In this document: in pieces, positions 14,441 to 25,000 of the stretch
Numbering within the stretch: position 1 is the first letter of the stretch
Layout of the letters: each line of letters starts with the position of its first letter
Position numbers and translations under genes: made by a program
DNA from: Leadbetterella sp.
Lineage (GTDB): Bacteria > Bacteroidota > Bacteroidia > Cytophagales > Spirosomataceae
Direction of reading: 5' to 3'
Assembly (NCBI GenBank): GCA_019638185.1
Contig: JAHBUH010000026.1
Span: forward strand, 1 to 59,178
Length of the DNA stretch: 59,178 bases
The notes under the pieces: generated by a model
Database searches by the model: none
Told to the model about the DNA's origin: nothing
Seen by the model: the letters and a program-made list of their open reading frames with translations, nothing else

Positions 14441-17212
14441 ATGTATAAGACCGTTATAGGCTGTTTAATTTTTTTATTTACTGCGTTTTATGTGCAGGCA
14501 CAGACCGGGTCGGTGACCGGTATTATCACGGATGCCCAGTCGCAGGAAACCCTCATCGGGGTGACCATACGGGCCGAAGGCTCCGCTAAAGGAACCGCCA
14601 CAGATGTGGAAGGAAAATTCCGGCTGACAGAGCTGGCAGCAGGTACACATACTCTGACCGTTTCCTACGTAGGCTACAAAACCCTGAAAGTAGAAGATGT
14701 AAAAATAGAACGGGGAAAGACTACTGAGCTGAGCATAGCGCTTCAGGCCGACTTCGGCCTGCTGGAAGAAGTGGTAGTGACCGCGCGCGTGGATAAAGGC
14801 AGCAGCCTGGCCCTGATCAACGACCGCAAGCTCTCTTCCCTGGTTATTCAGAAAGTAGGAGCGGAGGAGCTGAGCCTGAAGGGCATCGGTAATGTGGGTG
14901 AAGGCCTGAAAAAGGTAGTAGGAGTGGCTATGGTAGGTGATAAGTCGCTTTTTGTGCGGGGCCTCGGTGACCGCTACAATAACGCCACCCTGAACGGGCT
15001 GCCCATTCCGTCTACCAACCCGGATGTAAAACTGATCCCGCTGGATATTTTTCCTACGTCCATTGTCAAGAACATTGAGGTGCTTAAATCCTATAATCCC
15101 GTGTACTACGGCGACTTTTCCGGCGGCACCATTGACATCGTCACCCGCGATTACCCGGAGAAAGGCTTCACCAAAATTTCGCTGTCGGCCGGGTATAACT
15201 CCATCTCCACCGGTAAGTCCTTCTTGGGAAAGAAAAAAGGATTCTCCGACCTGCTGGGCTTTTCCCGCAGCGGGCGCAGCATGCCTGAGCTGGTAGCCGG
15301 CAGCGGCGCGTATGATTCCTATTATAACGATAACACGGATCCGGGCTTTAAAACGCCCTTTGCCCCGTATACCTATACCGCCCCGGTAAATACGGGCCTT
15401 TCTTTCTCTTCCGGGAACCGCTACCTGCTGAATAATAACCGGACTTTCGGCTACCTGCTGACGGTGAGCAACAGCAACGAATACAGCTACCAGCCGGGGA
15501 AATCGGCCTGGTTCAATGCCCAGCAGGACGCCATCTATGATTTTACCACGGAAGATTATTTCTATAAAACCAATACTTCGGCGCTGCTGAGCCTTTACCT
15601 GAAATCCAGCCCCAAGACCAATATGTCAGTGACGGGGCTGTTTGTAAACGACTCACGTGACGGCGTACAGGATAACTACGGCGAAAACTGGGACCTGGGC
15701 CCCATCTATGGCCGCCGGAATACCCTCATCCAGAATACCCTGGCTACCGGCCAGGTAAGCGTAAACCATCGCCTGACGGATACCTGGACCCTTTCGGGAT
15801 CAGCCGGTTACACTAAAACTGTGGGGAGCATCCCGGACCGCGCACAGATCATGGTGGAATCCCGGGGTGGAGAAGAGCCGCAGTACCAGTTCTCACCGAA
15901 CGGCATTACCGATATTAACCGCTTCTTTGCTGACCTGCATGACCATGACATGGCTACCCACATCAACTCCCACATTAAGCCGGGCGGAGTATTTAACGAG
16001 ATCAATTTCGGGTTTGATGCCCGGTATAAAAAACGGAAATTTGACGCCCGCCAGATTGATGCCGATGTGAAAAGCATCCGTAACCTGTTTACCCTGGATG
16101 AGCTGGACGAGGTGCTGTCGCCTTCCCGACTGGGTGTAGGCTCCGCCAATACCTGGCGATACAAGGAGGTACCCAACGAGCAAAACCGCTACCGCTCCGA
16201 AATGCAGATCTATGCCCCCTACGTCAGCGCCAACTTTATCTGGGCAGAAAAGTGGAACCTGACCGCCGGCCTGCGTTTTGAAGCATCGGTACAGAGCACA
16301 GACTACAAACTGGACCGCGATGTGGTGACCGCTCCTTACCGGAATAACACCATTACCGGCAATGACCTGCTGCCCAGTGTAACCCTGAAATACGCGGTTA
16401 CGCCTAACTCCAGCCTGATCCTGGCAGGAAGCAAGACCATCTCGCGCCCGCTGTTTACCGAGGCCGCACCTTTCCGCTATAACGAGTCGGCCGGTACCGC
16501 GCAGCGCCAGGGCAATCAATACCTGAGAAACGGCTCAAACTATAACGCCGACGTACGCTATGACATCTTCCCGAACCCGGGCGAGATCATTTCCTTCTCG
16601 GTATTTGGTAAACGCCTGGTAGACCCCATAGAACTGGTAAGGCTGAACGGCTCTGAACCCATGTTCTCCTACGTAAACTCGGACCGGGCCGTGGTGGCGG
16701 GGATAGAAATAGAACTGAACAAAAACCTGGGAAGCCTGTTAGGTGCCCCGGCGTTCCGCGACTTTTCCGTAGGCCTGAACGGTTCTTACCTCTACTCGCA
16801 GGTGGAATTTGACAAAGATAAGCTGGATCAGAAAGGGGTGCCTTTTTATCCCACAAACTTCAAAAGACCGCTCTTTGGCGCTTCCCCTTACCTGGTTAAT
16901 GCTGACCTCATGTACCGGGCTAACTGGTCGGAGAAAAGCGCTACCAGCTTTAGCCTGACCTACAATGTCTTCGGAAAGCGGCTGTTTATAGCCGGTGCCC
17001 AGGGCACGGGAGACATCTACGAAATGCCAGTGAATACCCTGAATTTCAATATTAACAATACGCTTTCGAAAAACGTGGATCTGAAGCTCGGATTCAATAA
17101 CCTGCTGAACCCGAACATCGTGTATAACCAGGAGTTTGCTACCAATAACCTGGAATACATGAACATCCGCAAGGGCGTTTCGGTCAGCGCTACATTGAGC
17201 TATTCATTTTAA
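14441..17212 (+). CDS. TonB-dependent outer-membrane receptor with carboxypeptidase-like N domain
   Basis: 923 residues. Signal peptide (MYKTVIGCLIFLFTAFYVQAQ), a CarboxypepD_reg-like domain (about 23-105: GSVTGIITDAQSQETLIGVT), a TonB-box-like stretch (EEVVVTAR, about 108), a plug domain with SLFVRGLGDRYNNATLNGLP and a long barrel ending in the typical terminal Phe (SATLSYSF). It imports an unknown substrate across the outer membrane using TonB energy. It is not the SusC subtype: the partner gene 33 bp downstream encodes a beta-helix lipoprotein rather than a SusD. Receptor/beta-helix lipoprotein pairs of this kind recur in Bacteroidota, but their substrate cannot be read from sequence. Position after a 7TMR-DISM two-component system suggests inducible expression. 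Confidence 0.88.
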   Translation: MYKTVIGCLIFLFTAFYVQAQTGSVTGIITDAQSQETLIGVTIRAEGSAKGTATDVEGKFRLTELAAGTHTLTVSYVGYKTLKVEDVKIERGKTTELSIALQADFGLLEEVVVTARVDKGSSLALINDRKLSSLVIQKVGAEELSLKGIGNVGEGLKKVVGVAMVGDKSLFVRGLGDRYNNATLNGLPIPSTNPDVKLIPLDIFPTSIVKNIEVLKSYNPVYYGDFSGGTIDIVTRDYPEKGFTKISLSAGYNSISTGKSFLGKKKGFSDLLGFSRSGRSMPELVAGSGAYDSYYNDNTDPGFKTPFAPYTYTAPVNTGLSFSSGNRYLLNNNRTFGYLLTVSNSNEYSYQPGKSAWFNAQQDAIYDFTTEDYFYKTNTSALLSLYLKSSPKTNMSVTGLFVNDSRDGVQDNYGENWDLGPIYGRRNTLIQNTLATGQVSVNHRLTDTWTLSGSAGYTKTVGSIPDRAQIMVESRGGEEPQYQFSPNGITDINRFFADLHDHDMATHINSHIKPGGVFNEINFGFDARYKKRKFDARQIDADVKSIRNLFTLDELDEVLSPSRLGVGSANTWRYKEVPNEQNRYRSEMQIYAPYVSANFIWAEKWNLTAGLRFEASVQSTDYKLDRDVVTAPYRNNTITGNDLLPSVTLKYAVTPNSSLILAGSKTISRPLFTEAAPFRYNESAGTAQRQGNQYLRNGSNYNADVRYDIFPNPGEIISFSVFGKRLVDPIELVRLNGSEPMFSYVNSDRAVVAGIEIELNKNLGSLLGAPAFRDFSVGLNGSYLYSQVEFDKDKLDQKGVPFYPTNFKRPLFGASPYLVNADLMYRANWSEKSATSFSLTYNVFGKRLFIAGAQGTGDIYEMPVNTLNFNINNTLSKNVDLKLGFNNLLNPNIVYNQEFATNNLEYMNIRKGVSVSATLSYSF

Positions 17213-17245
17213 CAAATAAGAGAGAATTAACTAAAATTAAATTTT

Positions 17246-18559
17246 ATGAAAAGTAAGAATTGGAGAGGATTAGCTTTTTCAGCCTGGGCAATGATTTCAC
17301 TTATGGCCTGTGAAAAAGATAACAATGGAGGAACTACCGTAGGCCGGGAAGGCGAGCTGCCTAACGGAACGGAGATTGTAGGCGATATCACTAAAAATAC
17401 CATCCTTGCAAAAGGCAATACCTACACACTGCGCGGCGGGGTACACGTGTCTAAAGGCGCTACACTGACCATTGAAGAAGGCGTGACGGTAAAAGCCATT
17501 ACAAACAGCAAAACTGACTTCGCAAACACCGCCTATTTACTGGTGGAGCCGGGTTCTAAAATTCAGGCTACCGGTACAGCTACAGCGCCTATCGTATTTA
17601 CCTCTAACTCCGCTACTCCTGCACCTCAGGACTGGGGTGGGGTCATCATCTGCGGTAAAGCGCCTATTAACCCCCAGGGGGGGACAGCACCTTCAGAAAT
17701 GGGTACGGGAGTGGTATACGGCGGAACCGTAGCTAACGATAACTCCGGAACCCTGAAATACGTACGGGTAGAATATACCGGTAAAAAACAAAGTGACTCC
17801 AAAGAGCACAACGGCTTTACTTTTGAAGGAGTAGGCAGCGGCACCACACTGGAATACCTGGCCGTGTATAAAGGCGCTGATGACGGCATCGAGTTCTTCG
17901 GCGGTACCGCCAATATCCGGTATGCGTTTGTGAACGGCGCACAGGATGACCTGTTCGACTGGACCTACGGCTGGTCAGGAAATGCCCAGTACCTGGTAGG
18001 TATCCAGGGAAATGACGTGGCTGACAGGGGTATGGAGGCAGATAATAACGGCGACAATAACTCGCTCTCCCCGCTGTCTTCCCCCACCATCTCTAACGTA
18101 ACGCTGGTAGGTTCACGGGAAGCAAAAACAAATGATAACCCCGATGCTGCCACCGATGCCGACAAAGGCAAGACCCTCGGTCTGAAGCTCCGTGCCGGAA
18201 CCGGCGGAAAGCTGTATAACTTCGTGGTTTACGGTTTCAATAACGGGGTGAACGTAGAGCACCAGGTGACCATAGACAATGCCCTTAATGGCAAGCTGAT
18301 TTTTGCGAACTCGGATCTTTACGGCCCGAATCCGTTTAAATCTTCCCTGGCCGCACTCGTGCAAAGCGCCTTCTTCAAAACCGAAGTAACAGTAAGCGCT
18401 AACGACAAGCCTTCATACATGAACGGCTATGTAGGTACTTCCGCCACCGGCGCCATTAACCCGTCTACCCTGGGAGCCTTCTTCACCGGAGGAAACTTCA
18501 AAGGAGCCGTAGAAACCGGAAAAGACTGGGTCTCAGAAGGTACCTGGGCAAGAAAATAA
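17246..18559 (+). CDS. Surface lipoprotein with right-handed beta-helix-like repeats
   Basis: 437 residues with lipoprotein signal and lipobox LMAC (Cys at about residue 22), followed by a flexible acidic/Gly segment (EKDNNGGTTVGREGE). The body has successive short strands typical of parallel beta-helices: TLRGGVHVSKGATLTIEEGV, KIQATGTATAPIVFTSN, GVVYGGTVANDNSGTLKYVR, TLEYLAVYKGADDGIEFFGG. Similar proteins are often mislabelled multidrug transporter in databases; no membrane helices exist here, so that label would be wrong. It probably works with the TonB receptor encoded 33 bp upstream, either capturing the ligand at the cell surface or binding a polymer. A strong terminator follows at 18579. 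Confidence 0.8.
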   Translation: MKSKNWRGLAFSAWAMISLMACEKDNNGGTTVGREGELPNGTEIVGDITKNTILAKGNTYTLRGGVHVSKGATLTIEEGVTVKAITNSKTDFANTAYLLVEPGSKIQATGTATAPIVFTSNSATPAPQDWGGVIICGKAPINPQGGTAPSEMGTGVVYGGTVANDNSGTLKYVRVEYTGKKQSDSKEHNGFTFEGVGSGTTLEYLAVYKGADDGIEFFGGTANIRYAFVNGAQDDLFDWTYGWSGNAQYLVGIQGNDVADRGMEADNNGDNNSLSPLSSPTISNVTLVGSREAKTNDNPDAATDADKGKTLGLKLRAGTGGKLYNFVVYGFNNGVNVEHQVTIDNALNGKLIFANSDLYGPNPFKSSLAALVQSAFFKTEVTVSANDKPSYMNGYVGTSATGAINPSTLGAFFTGGNFKGAVETGKDWVSEGTWARK

Positions 18560-18578
18560 AAATACAATTTGTGAGAAA

Positions 18579-18608
18579 ACGGGGAGTAGGGATACTCCTC
18601 GTTTTTTT
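18579..18608 (+). terminator. Rho-independent terminator of the receptor/lipoprotein operon
   Basis: ACGGGGAGTA, loop GGGA, TACTCCTCGT (one G-U pair), then seven T. It lies 20 bp after the stop at 18559. Confidence 0.85.
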
Positions 18609-18627
18609 ATGTTAAATCCTGCTAACC

Positions 18628-19443
18628 TCACTTCCCTATCTTCCACGCCTCCACCGTATTCCCAAAGAAAGTAGGAATATACAGGATGCCCTTTGCGGGA
18701 TCCAGGCCGATATCCGCGGTTTTGAACTTATCTGTCTGATGGGTTTCCCGCAGGGTGGTGCGGTGGCCATGAGCATCTACATGATATACGTAGCCTGACC
18801 AGGCCGTCACAAAGAAACCGTCCTTATAGGGCTCTACACCGTCACCCCCGTTTTCCAGCTTGCAGATCTCGCGCTGGGTTTTGGTCTCAGGCGTGTACTC
18901 TATAAAGGCATTGTTCCCGGTTACGTACAGTTTGTTATTGTGCCATTTTACCCCGTTTACACCCTTCAAATCCCGGAGGTATACTTCGGCTTTGCCGTCT
19001 TTATAAGCCAGTACTTTCCCGGTGCGGGAGTCGGATACGTAAACGATGCCCCGGCCGTCAGCCGTAACATCATTCAGGCCTTCGGCGCCGTCCAGCTTAT
19101 CTTTTTTCAGGACTTTCCCGGTTTTGGCGTCAATGACCACCAGTTCGCTGATATCGGCCACGTACAGCCGGTTACCTACCAGTGCCATGCCTTTGGGGGC
19201 GTTCAGTCCTGTGACCCACCGGGCATTCGTCACTTTTCCTTCTGTATTCACCAGGGCCACGCCGCCTTTGCCGTCTGCCTCCCAGGGGGCACCGTCTATG
19301 AGGCTGACGTAGAGTAATTTACCGGTAGAAAGTACACTTTCAGGTGTGGCCAGAGTACTGTCGGTTTGCCAGAGCCGGGTAAGGGTCTGTGCATGGCCGG
19401 AAGCAAAAATTAAGGTCAGGATAATTACCAGGAATGTTTTCAT
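18628..19443 (-). CDS. Exported SMP-30/NHL-like beta-propeller protein
   Basis: 271 residues with a signal peptide (MKTFLVIILTLIFASGHAQ). The body carries repeated propeller-blade motifs: GKLLYVSLIDG, GNRLYVADISELVVIDAKTG, GIVYVSDSRTGKVLAYKDG, NNKLYVTGNNAFIEY, GFFVTAWSGYVYHVD and GILYIPTFFGNTVEAW. This fits the SMP-30/gluconolactonase/strictosidine-synthase-like superfamily. Lactonase metal ligands cannot be assigned with confidence, so it may be a binding protein rather than an enzyme. It stands alone, between the convergent receptor operon and dnaN; a terminator hairpin for dnaN lies immediately upstream. Confidence 0.75.
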   Translation of the reverse strand: MKTFLVIILTLIFASGHAQTLTRLWQTDSTLATPESVLSTGKLLYVSLIDGAPWEADGKGGVALVNTEGKVTNARWVTGLNAPKGMALVGNRLYVADISELVVIDAKTGKVLKKDKLDGAEGLNDVTADGRGIVYVSDSRTGKVLAYKDGKAEVYLRDLKGVNGVKWHNNKLYVTGNNAFIEYTPETKTQREICKLENGGDGVEPYKDGFFVTAWSGYVYHVDAHGHRTTLRETHQTDKFKTADIGLDPAKGILYIPTFFGNTVEAWKIGK

Positions 19444-19477
19444 AGTACAGTATAATTCGGTTTGGGAGATGAAGATA

Positions 19478-19507
19478 CTAAAAATGCCACGGGAAACCGT
19501 GGCATTT
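19478..19507 (-). terminator. Terminator of dnaN
   Basis: AAATGCCACGG, four-base loop, CCGTGGCATTT: an 11-bp perfect stem. On the minus strand it is followed by TTTT. It lies 25 bp beyond the dnaN stop at 19532. Confidence 0.8.
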
Positions 19508-19531
19508 CAGATATTCGATGGTAAAAAAATC

Positions 19532-20656
19532 TTAAGAATACGAATTCAGCATCACCGGCATCACCAGCATCAGGATATCTTCATGATCCTGTTTGGAAGT
19601 AGGCACGATCAGCCCGGCCCGGTTAGGCTGAGAAAGCTCCATCATCACGGTAGAAGAAGACAGGTTACTCAGCATCTCCGAAAGGAATTTGGCGTTAAAG
19701 CCGATCTCCAGGGACTCCCCGTCAAATTCACAGGCGATCTTCTCCACGGCCTCGTTTGAATAATCCAGGTCTTCGGCAGAAATGGTGAGCTCGTTCGGCT
19801 CCATTTTCAGACGGATCTGGTGCGTGGTTTTATTGGAGAAGATAGAAATCCTTTTCAGGGTAGCCAGGAAAGTAGCCCGCTCCACGATCAGCTTATGCGG
19901 GTTAGCTTTCGGGATCACATTGTCATAATCCGGGTAGCGCTCATCTATCAGGCGACAGATCAGCTTGATGTTCCCGAAGCTGAAGAAGGCATTGGAGCTG
20001 CTGAACTCCGTGATCACCGGGACCGTCTCTGAAGGCAGGGAGCTTTTGATCAGGTTCAGGGCCTTCCGGGGAAGGATCAGCCGGTTTTCCGTAGACGACT
20101 GTATATCTGACCGCCGGTAGCGGATCAGCCGGTGGCCGTCTGTAGCCACAAACGTGGTGTTATCCGACTGGATATCGATAAACACGCCGGTCATGGCCGG
20201 GCGCAGGTCATCGGTACTGGTGGCAAAGATGGTATTGTTAATGGCGGCAGCCAGCACATCCGAGTTCAGTTCAATATTAAAATTCCGGTTCACCTGTGGC
20301 GGTCTCGGGAAATCCAGCGGATTTTCACCGGCTATTTTAAACCGGCCCGTAGAGGTCATGATCTCCAGGCCGAAAGTATCCGTATTAATATTTACCGTGA
20401 TGGGCTGCTCAGGCAGGCTTTTCAGGGTATCCAGGAAAAGCCGGGCCGGGATAGCTATCGATGCCGTATCAGAAGACGTTACTTCCAGCTCCGCCACCAT
20501 GACCGTCTGCATATCGGAGGCGGTCACCACCAGCTTATTTTTATCGAGTTCAAAAAGAAAATTCTCTAAAATAGGAACAATCGGGTTAGGCGCGATAACC
20601 CCGCTTATATAGGAAAGATTTTTTAAGAGTTCTGTACTTGAAACGATAAACTTCAT
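19532..20656 (-). CDS. dnaN: DNA polymerase III subunit beta (sliding clamp)
   Basis: 374 residues from the ATG of MKFIVSSTELLKNLSYISGVI. The frame is open a further 40 codons upstream, but that stretch is not clamp sequence and lies across the promoter, so the ATG at 20654-20656 is used. The three clamp domains are visible: domain 1 (about 1-125, with LDTLKSLPEQPITV), domain 2 (about 130-245, RPAMTGVFIDI and ATDGHRLIRYRR) and domain 3 (about 246-374, GFNAKFLSEMLSNL), ending in the typical L-M-L-V-M-P-V. The clamp encircles DNA and holds polymerase III on the template. As usual in Bacteroidota it is not next to dnaA here. It has its own promoter and terminator. Confidence 0.97.
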   Translation of the reverse strand: MKFIVSSTELLKNLSYISGVIAPNPIVPILENFLFELDKNKLVVTASDMQTVMVAELEVTSSDTASIAIPARLFLDTLKSLPEQPITVNINTDTFGLEIMTSTGRFKIAGENPLDFPRPPQVNRNFNIELNSDVLAAAINNTIFATSTDDLRPAMTGVFIDIQSDNTTFVATDGHRLIRYRRSDIQSSTENRLILPRKALNLIKSSLPSETVPVITEFSSSNAFFSFGNIKLICRLIDERYPDYDNVIPKANPHKLIVERATFLATLKRISIFSNKTTHQIRLKMEPNELTISAEDLDYSNEAVEKIACEFDGESLEIGFNAKFLSEMLSNLSSSTVMMELSQPNRAGLIVPTSKQDHEDILMLVMPVMLNSYS

Positions 20657-20692
20657 TTTCGTAGTTGATAATGTGATCCTCAAAAGAATCAG

Positions 20693-20700
20693 CAAAAATA
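20693..20700 (-). promoter_or_regulatory. -7 promoter element of dnaN
   Basis: On the minus strand TATTTTTG matches TAnnTTTG. It lies 36 bp upstream of the dnaN ATG, giving an expected leader of about 30 bases. No clear -33 element was found. It supports the shorter dnaN start. Confidence 0.4.
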
Positions 20701-20861
20701 GTAAAATCCTTTCATTTTGTATGTCTCGGGATTCAGAATTATTGCGGGGTAATGATTTCGCGATCCGGTCCGGCAAAACCGGTCGTTCCGCCGCCTCGTC
20801 CGCTTAAAATCATCCCATCAGATTTTACGGTTTTCCCGCTGATAATCCGGGCGTATTGTTC

Positions 20862-20869
20862 TATCTTTA
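20862..20869 (+). promoter_or_regulatory. -7-like promoter element of the phosphodiesterase gene
   Basis: TATCTTTA differs from TAnnTTTG at the last base and lies 20 bp before the ATG at 20890. No good -33 element. Confidence 0.3.
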
Positions 20870-20889
20870 GGGACTAAACAAAAGAATAC

Positions 20890-21666
20890 ATGCGTCTCAT
20901 TGCTATCCTTTCCTTACTGATGATCACCCAAATATCTGTGGCTCAAAATAAAGTGGACGCCCGCCAGGTAATAGCCCACCGCGGCGCCTGGAAAAATACC
21001 GGTGCCCCCCAGAATTCCCTGGAATCGCTGAAGCACGCCTTTGAACTGGGCTGCGGTGGAAGTGAGTTTGATATTAACATGACCCGTGACGGCGTGCTGG
21101 TGATCAATCACGACGCCGACTACTTCGGTTCCAAAATAGAAGAGCTGACCTATGCAGAGCTCAATAAAACCAAGCTCAAAAACGGGGAAGACCTGCCCCT
21201 CCTGGAAAATTTCTTTAAAATGGCCGGCAAAAACCCGAAAACTTTGCTGGTAGCCGAGATCAAACCCTCACCGTCAGGTGCCGAGCGGTCAGAAAAAATA
21301 GCGGCCGAAGCCTACAAAATGGCCAAAAAATACAAGCTGCTGAAGCATACCGTCTTCATCAGCTTTAGTTACGAAGCCGTATTAAAGCTGGTTTCGCTGG
21401 ATAAGAAAATAAAAGTGCAATACCTCACCGGGGATAAGAGCCCTGACGTCTTAAAAGCCGCAAAAGTCCCCGGGCTGGACTACCATTTCTCGGTTTTCGA
21501 GAAAAATCCCGACTGGCTGAAGAAAGCGCAGGCCCTGGGCCTGAGCACAAACGCCTGGACCGTAAATAAACCGGAGCTCATGGAAGACCTGTTGAAGCAG
21601 GGAATCAGCTACATCACTACCGATGAGCCGGAGAAAGCATTGGAATTAGTCAGAAAGGGGCTGTAA
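20890..21666 (+). CDS. Periplasmic glycerophosphodiester phosphodiesterase
   Basis: 258 residues with a signal peptide (MRLIAILSLLMITQISVAQ), so periplasmic. The GDPD TIM-barrel motifs are complete: AHRGAW (H30, R31), GGSEFDINMTRDG (E59, D61 for metal binding) and VINHD (catalytic H74), later VAEIKPS and a C-terminal NAWTVNKPE. It cleaves glycerophosphodiesters, the deacylation products of phospholipids, to glycerol 3-phosphate and an alcohol. It is followed after 345 bp by a SusC/SusD pair in the same direction; a joint role in scavenging phosphodiesters is possible but not shown. Confidence 0.9.
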   Translation: MRLIAILSLLMITQISVAQNKVDARQVIAHRGAWKNTGAPQNSLESLKHAFELGCGGSEFDINMTRDGVLVINHDADYFGSKIEELTYAELNKTKLKNGEDLPLLENFFKMAGKNPKTLLVAEIKPSPSGAERSEKIAAEAYKMAKKYKLLKHTVFISFSYEAVLKLVSLDKKIKVQYLTGDKSPDVLKAAKVPGLDYHFSVFEKNPDWLKKAQALGLSTNAWTVNKPELMEDLLKQGISYITTDEPEKALELVRKGL

Positions 21667-22011
21667 GGCCGGCCCCTGCCATCCCGGGGAGAGTATCCCC
21701 GAGTCCCGGGAACCGGCTTATAAAGCTGGACGGATTTCCTATGGAATAAACCACGCGTGCGTTTTCGAACACTCCTTCCGGTGCAGCCCCTTCTTAGGGG
21801 TTATTTATGCATATTTTTGAATAATTTGCTGTTTGTATCTTCTGCTATTGCGTAAAAAATCAGACAAAAAATTGGTTGTAGCATAAATATGCCAAATAAA
21901 ATATTTTCTTTCTTTTATTTTATTATTGAACGGAATATTTACATTTACAGCGAATAATACGAAGACCACTTTTTCTCCTTCTTTATTCAGTTAAACAACA
22001 ACCTTAAATTA
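21667..22011. other. 345-bp intergenic region before SusC
   Basis: No gene seen. The left part holds a GC-rich hairpin (CGGGGA, loop GAGTA, TCCCCG at 21685-21701) without a T-run, which may end the phosphodiesterase transcript weakly. A TATTTTTG at 21812-21819 fits a -7 element but would give a leader of nearly 190 bases and lacks a -33 partner. The right part is strongly AT-rich up to the SusC ATG. Confidence 0.4.
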
Positions 22012-25000
22012 ATGGAAAAAAACTACTCCCTGATGAGATTGGTAAGCAGCTTACCAGCACTCTTGTTGTGTCTGGTGTCCAGCTTTACGCATGCCCAGAT
22101 GAAGGTGACCGGAAAGGTAACCGAGGTTGGAACCGGTGAGACGATTCCCGGTGTCAATGTTCTTCTTAAAGGTACCACACGTGGTACTACCACAGACGCA
22201 AACGGCTTCTATTCACTGGAGGTGAATGACAGCAAAAGTGTTTTGATCTATCAGTCCGTAGGTTATAACTCGTTCGAAGTCACGGTAGGATCCCGGTCCG
22301 TGATTGACGTGGAGCTGACCACAGACAGTCATTTACTGGGTGACGTAGTGGTGACAGGCTACGCCAGCCAGCGCAAAAAAGACATTACCGGAGCCGTAAC
22401 GGTGGTCAATGCGGAAGAGCTGACGGCTACTCCCACCGCCAGCGTGACCCAGATGCTTCAGGGCCGGGCGTCCGGTGTAGTGGTAGGAAACGATAACTCG
22501 CCCGGAGGAGGTACCATGGTCCGGATCCGGGGTTTTGGTACAGTCAATAATAACAGCCCCCTCTTTGTGATTGACGGTGTGCCTACACAGGGAACCCTGA
22601 ATAACATTAACCCTAATGACATTGAGTCTATGCAGGTGCTGAAAGACGCTTCTGCGGCCTCCATCTACGGTGCCCGGGCGGCTAACGGAGTAGTGATCAT
22701 CACTACTAAAAAAGGAAAACCCGGTGAGCCAAACATTACCTTTGACTTTTATACGGGTGTTCAGAAACCCGGGAAAATGCTGAATCTGCTGAATGCGGAA
22801 GAGCTGGGAAGCTACCTCTACCAGGCGGAGATCGGAGCAGGAAGAAATCCTTCCGTTAACTCACCCTCCGTTCAGTACCGGTTTGGATCAAACGGTGAAA
22901 TCACCATGGCCGACTACATCTACCCGAATTATTACGGTGCCCAGCTGCCATCTAACTATACGTATACCAATGATATCGCCGACCCGAACCTGGGAAAAAC
23001 GGCCTTCAATATTACCAAAGCTAACAAAGAAGGCACCGACTGGCAGGATGTGATCTTTGATCCGGCTCCTATCACGAATTACCAGCTGGGGGCTACGGGA
23101 GGTTCCGGTTCCGGCCGTTATGCCATCTCCGGAAACTACTTTAAACAAGACGGTATCCTGAGATATACTACCTACAGTCGCTATTCCTTAAGAGCCAATA
23201 CGGAGTTTAAGAAGAAGTTTGTGACCGTGGGGGAAAACTTCACTTTTTCCTATGATCAGCGCCAGGGAATCACCAATAACGATGAATCAAACCCCATTAT
23301 GTTTGCCATCCGGATACACCCCATTATTCCGGTATATGACATTACCGGTGGGCCGGTGGCGCTGGGCGGCACAAACACCTCTCCCTATAACGGTTTTGCC
23401 GGAAGCCGGGGTTCTAACCTGGGCAATGCCCCTAACCCCCTGGCCCGCCTCTATCGCGAAAAAGATAACCTGACCAAAGGAACACACGTTTTCGGAAATG
23501 TATTCATCGAGTTTGATATCCTGGAAGGCCTCAAAGCCCGCAGTAGCTATGGGCTGGAATATAACCAGTTTAACCGCTCGGAATACTTTCACCGCGATAT
23601 AGAAGCTGCCGAGGCCCGTGCTGCTAACAGCCTGAATGTGATTAATAACTATGATAAATCACAAACCTGGTTTAACACGCTGACCTATAACCGGGCTTTC
23701 GGTAATCATAACATGAATGTACTGGTGGGAACAGAGGCCGTAACTACTTATTCTATGCTGTTTTCAGGCAGCCGGAGTAACTTTGCGTTTGATGACCTCG
23801 ACTACCGCTACCTGAATGCCGGTTCTGCTGCCGGTCTGGCTAACGCCCAGGACGGCGCCCTGATCAGCTCACTCTTTTCCCAGTTCGGAAAAATAAACTA
23901 CGGCTTCAAAGATATCTACCTGGCTGACTTCACGCTTCGGCGCGATGGCTCCTCCCGTTTTTCAGAGGCCAATCGTTACGGGGTTTTCCCTGCATTCTCA
24001 GTGGGGGTAAGGGTGACCGAATATGATTTCCTGAGCAAGGTTAAATTCCTGGATGACCTGAAGCTGAGATACGGCTGGGGTAAAACCGGTAACCAGCTCA
24101 TTCCGAACGTGTACAATGCCTATACCCTGTATGCCTCTGATCCGCTTAATAATGCCTATGACATTAACGGTACGGGCTCGTCTATCGTAGGCGGTTTTGA
24201 CCTGGTGCAGTTTGGAAACGCAAACGGCAAGTGGGAAACCACCACCTCCTCTAACGTAGGTTTTGATGCTGTATTATTTGGCGGTAAAGTGGATTTTGTG
24301 TTTGACTGGTATAACCGGGTCACCAGTGATATGCTTACCCAGATAGCCATACCCCGTACCGCCGGAACAGGAACTATCCCTTACACAAACATCGGTAAAG
24401 TGCAAAACAAAGGGATAGACCTGGGGCTGAACTACCGGAACAAAGCCGGCGAATTCAGGTACCAGGCTGGCGTTAGCTTCGGCCATTATAAAAATAAGGT
24501 ACTGAAGCTTAATAATGACCCGAATGCCACCATTTTCGGCTTTGCTACACGTCTGCCGGCTATTTCTGCCACCAAAGCAGGGGAGCCCATCGCCAGCTTC
24601 TACGGCTATATCGTAGACGGCGTGATCAAAGATGACGCGGAAGCAGCAGCAGCGCCTAAATTTGGCACCTACACCCGGGCCGGTACATTTAAATTCAGGG
24701 ATATAAACGGCGATGGCATCATTACGGCAGCTGACCGGACCATTATCGGCAGCCCGCATCCTGATTTCACCTATGGGATTAACCTGAGCCTGGGCTATAA
24801 AAACTTTGATCTGACGGCATTTGCCCAGGGGGTTTACGGTAATCAGATCTTTAACTACCTGCGTTACTGGACCGACTTTAACACCTTCCAGGGTAACCGG
24901 TCTAAAGACATGCTGTATAACTCCTGGAAGAAAAACGGGGATGATGCGAAACTTCCGCGGCTGAATGCCTCTGACGCCACCAGCCAGCAGGTGTCTACCT

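Noticed and set aside
21656-21701. GC-rich stem-loops after the phosphodiesterase that suggest a tRNA or structured RNA
   Set aside because: No cloverleaf, no TTC/anticodon arms and no T-run could be laid out; at most a weak terminator-like structure.
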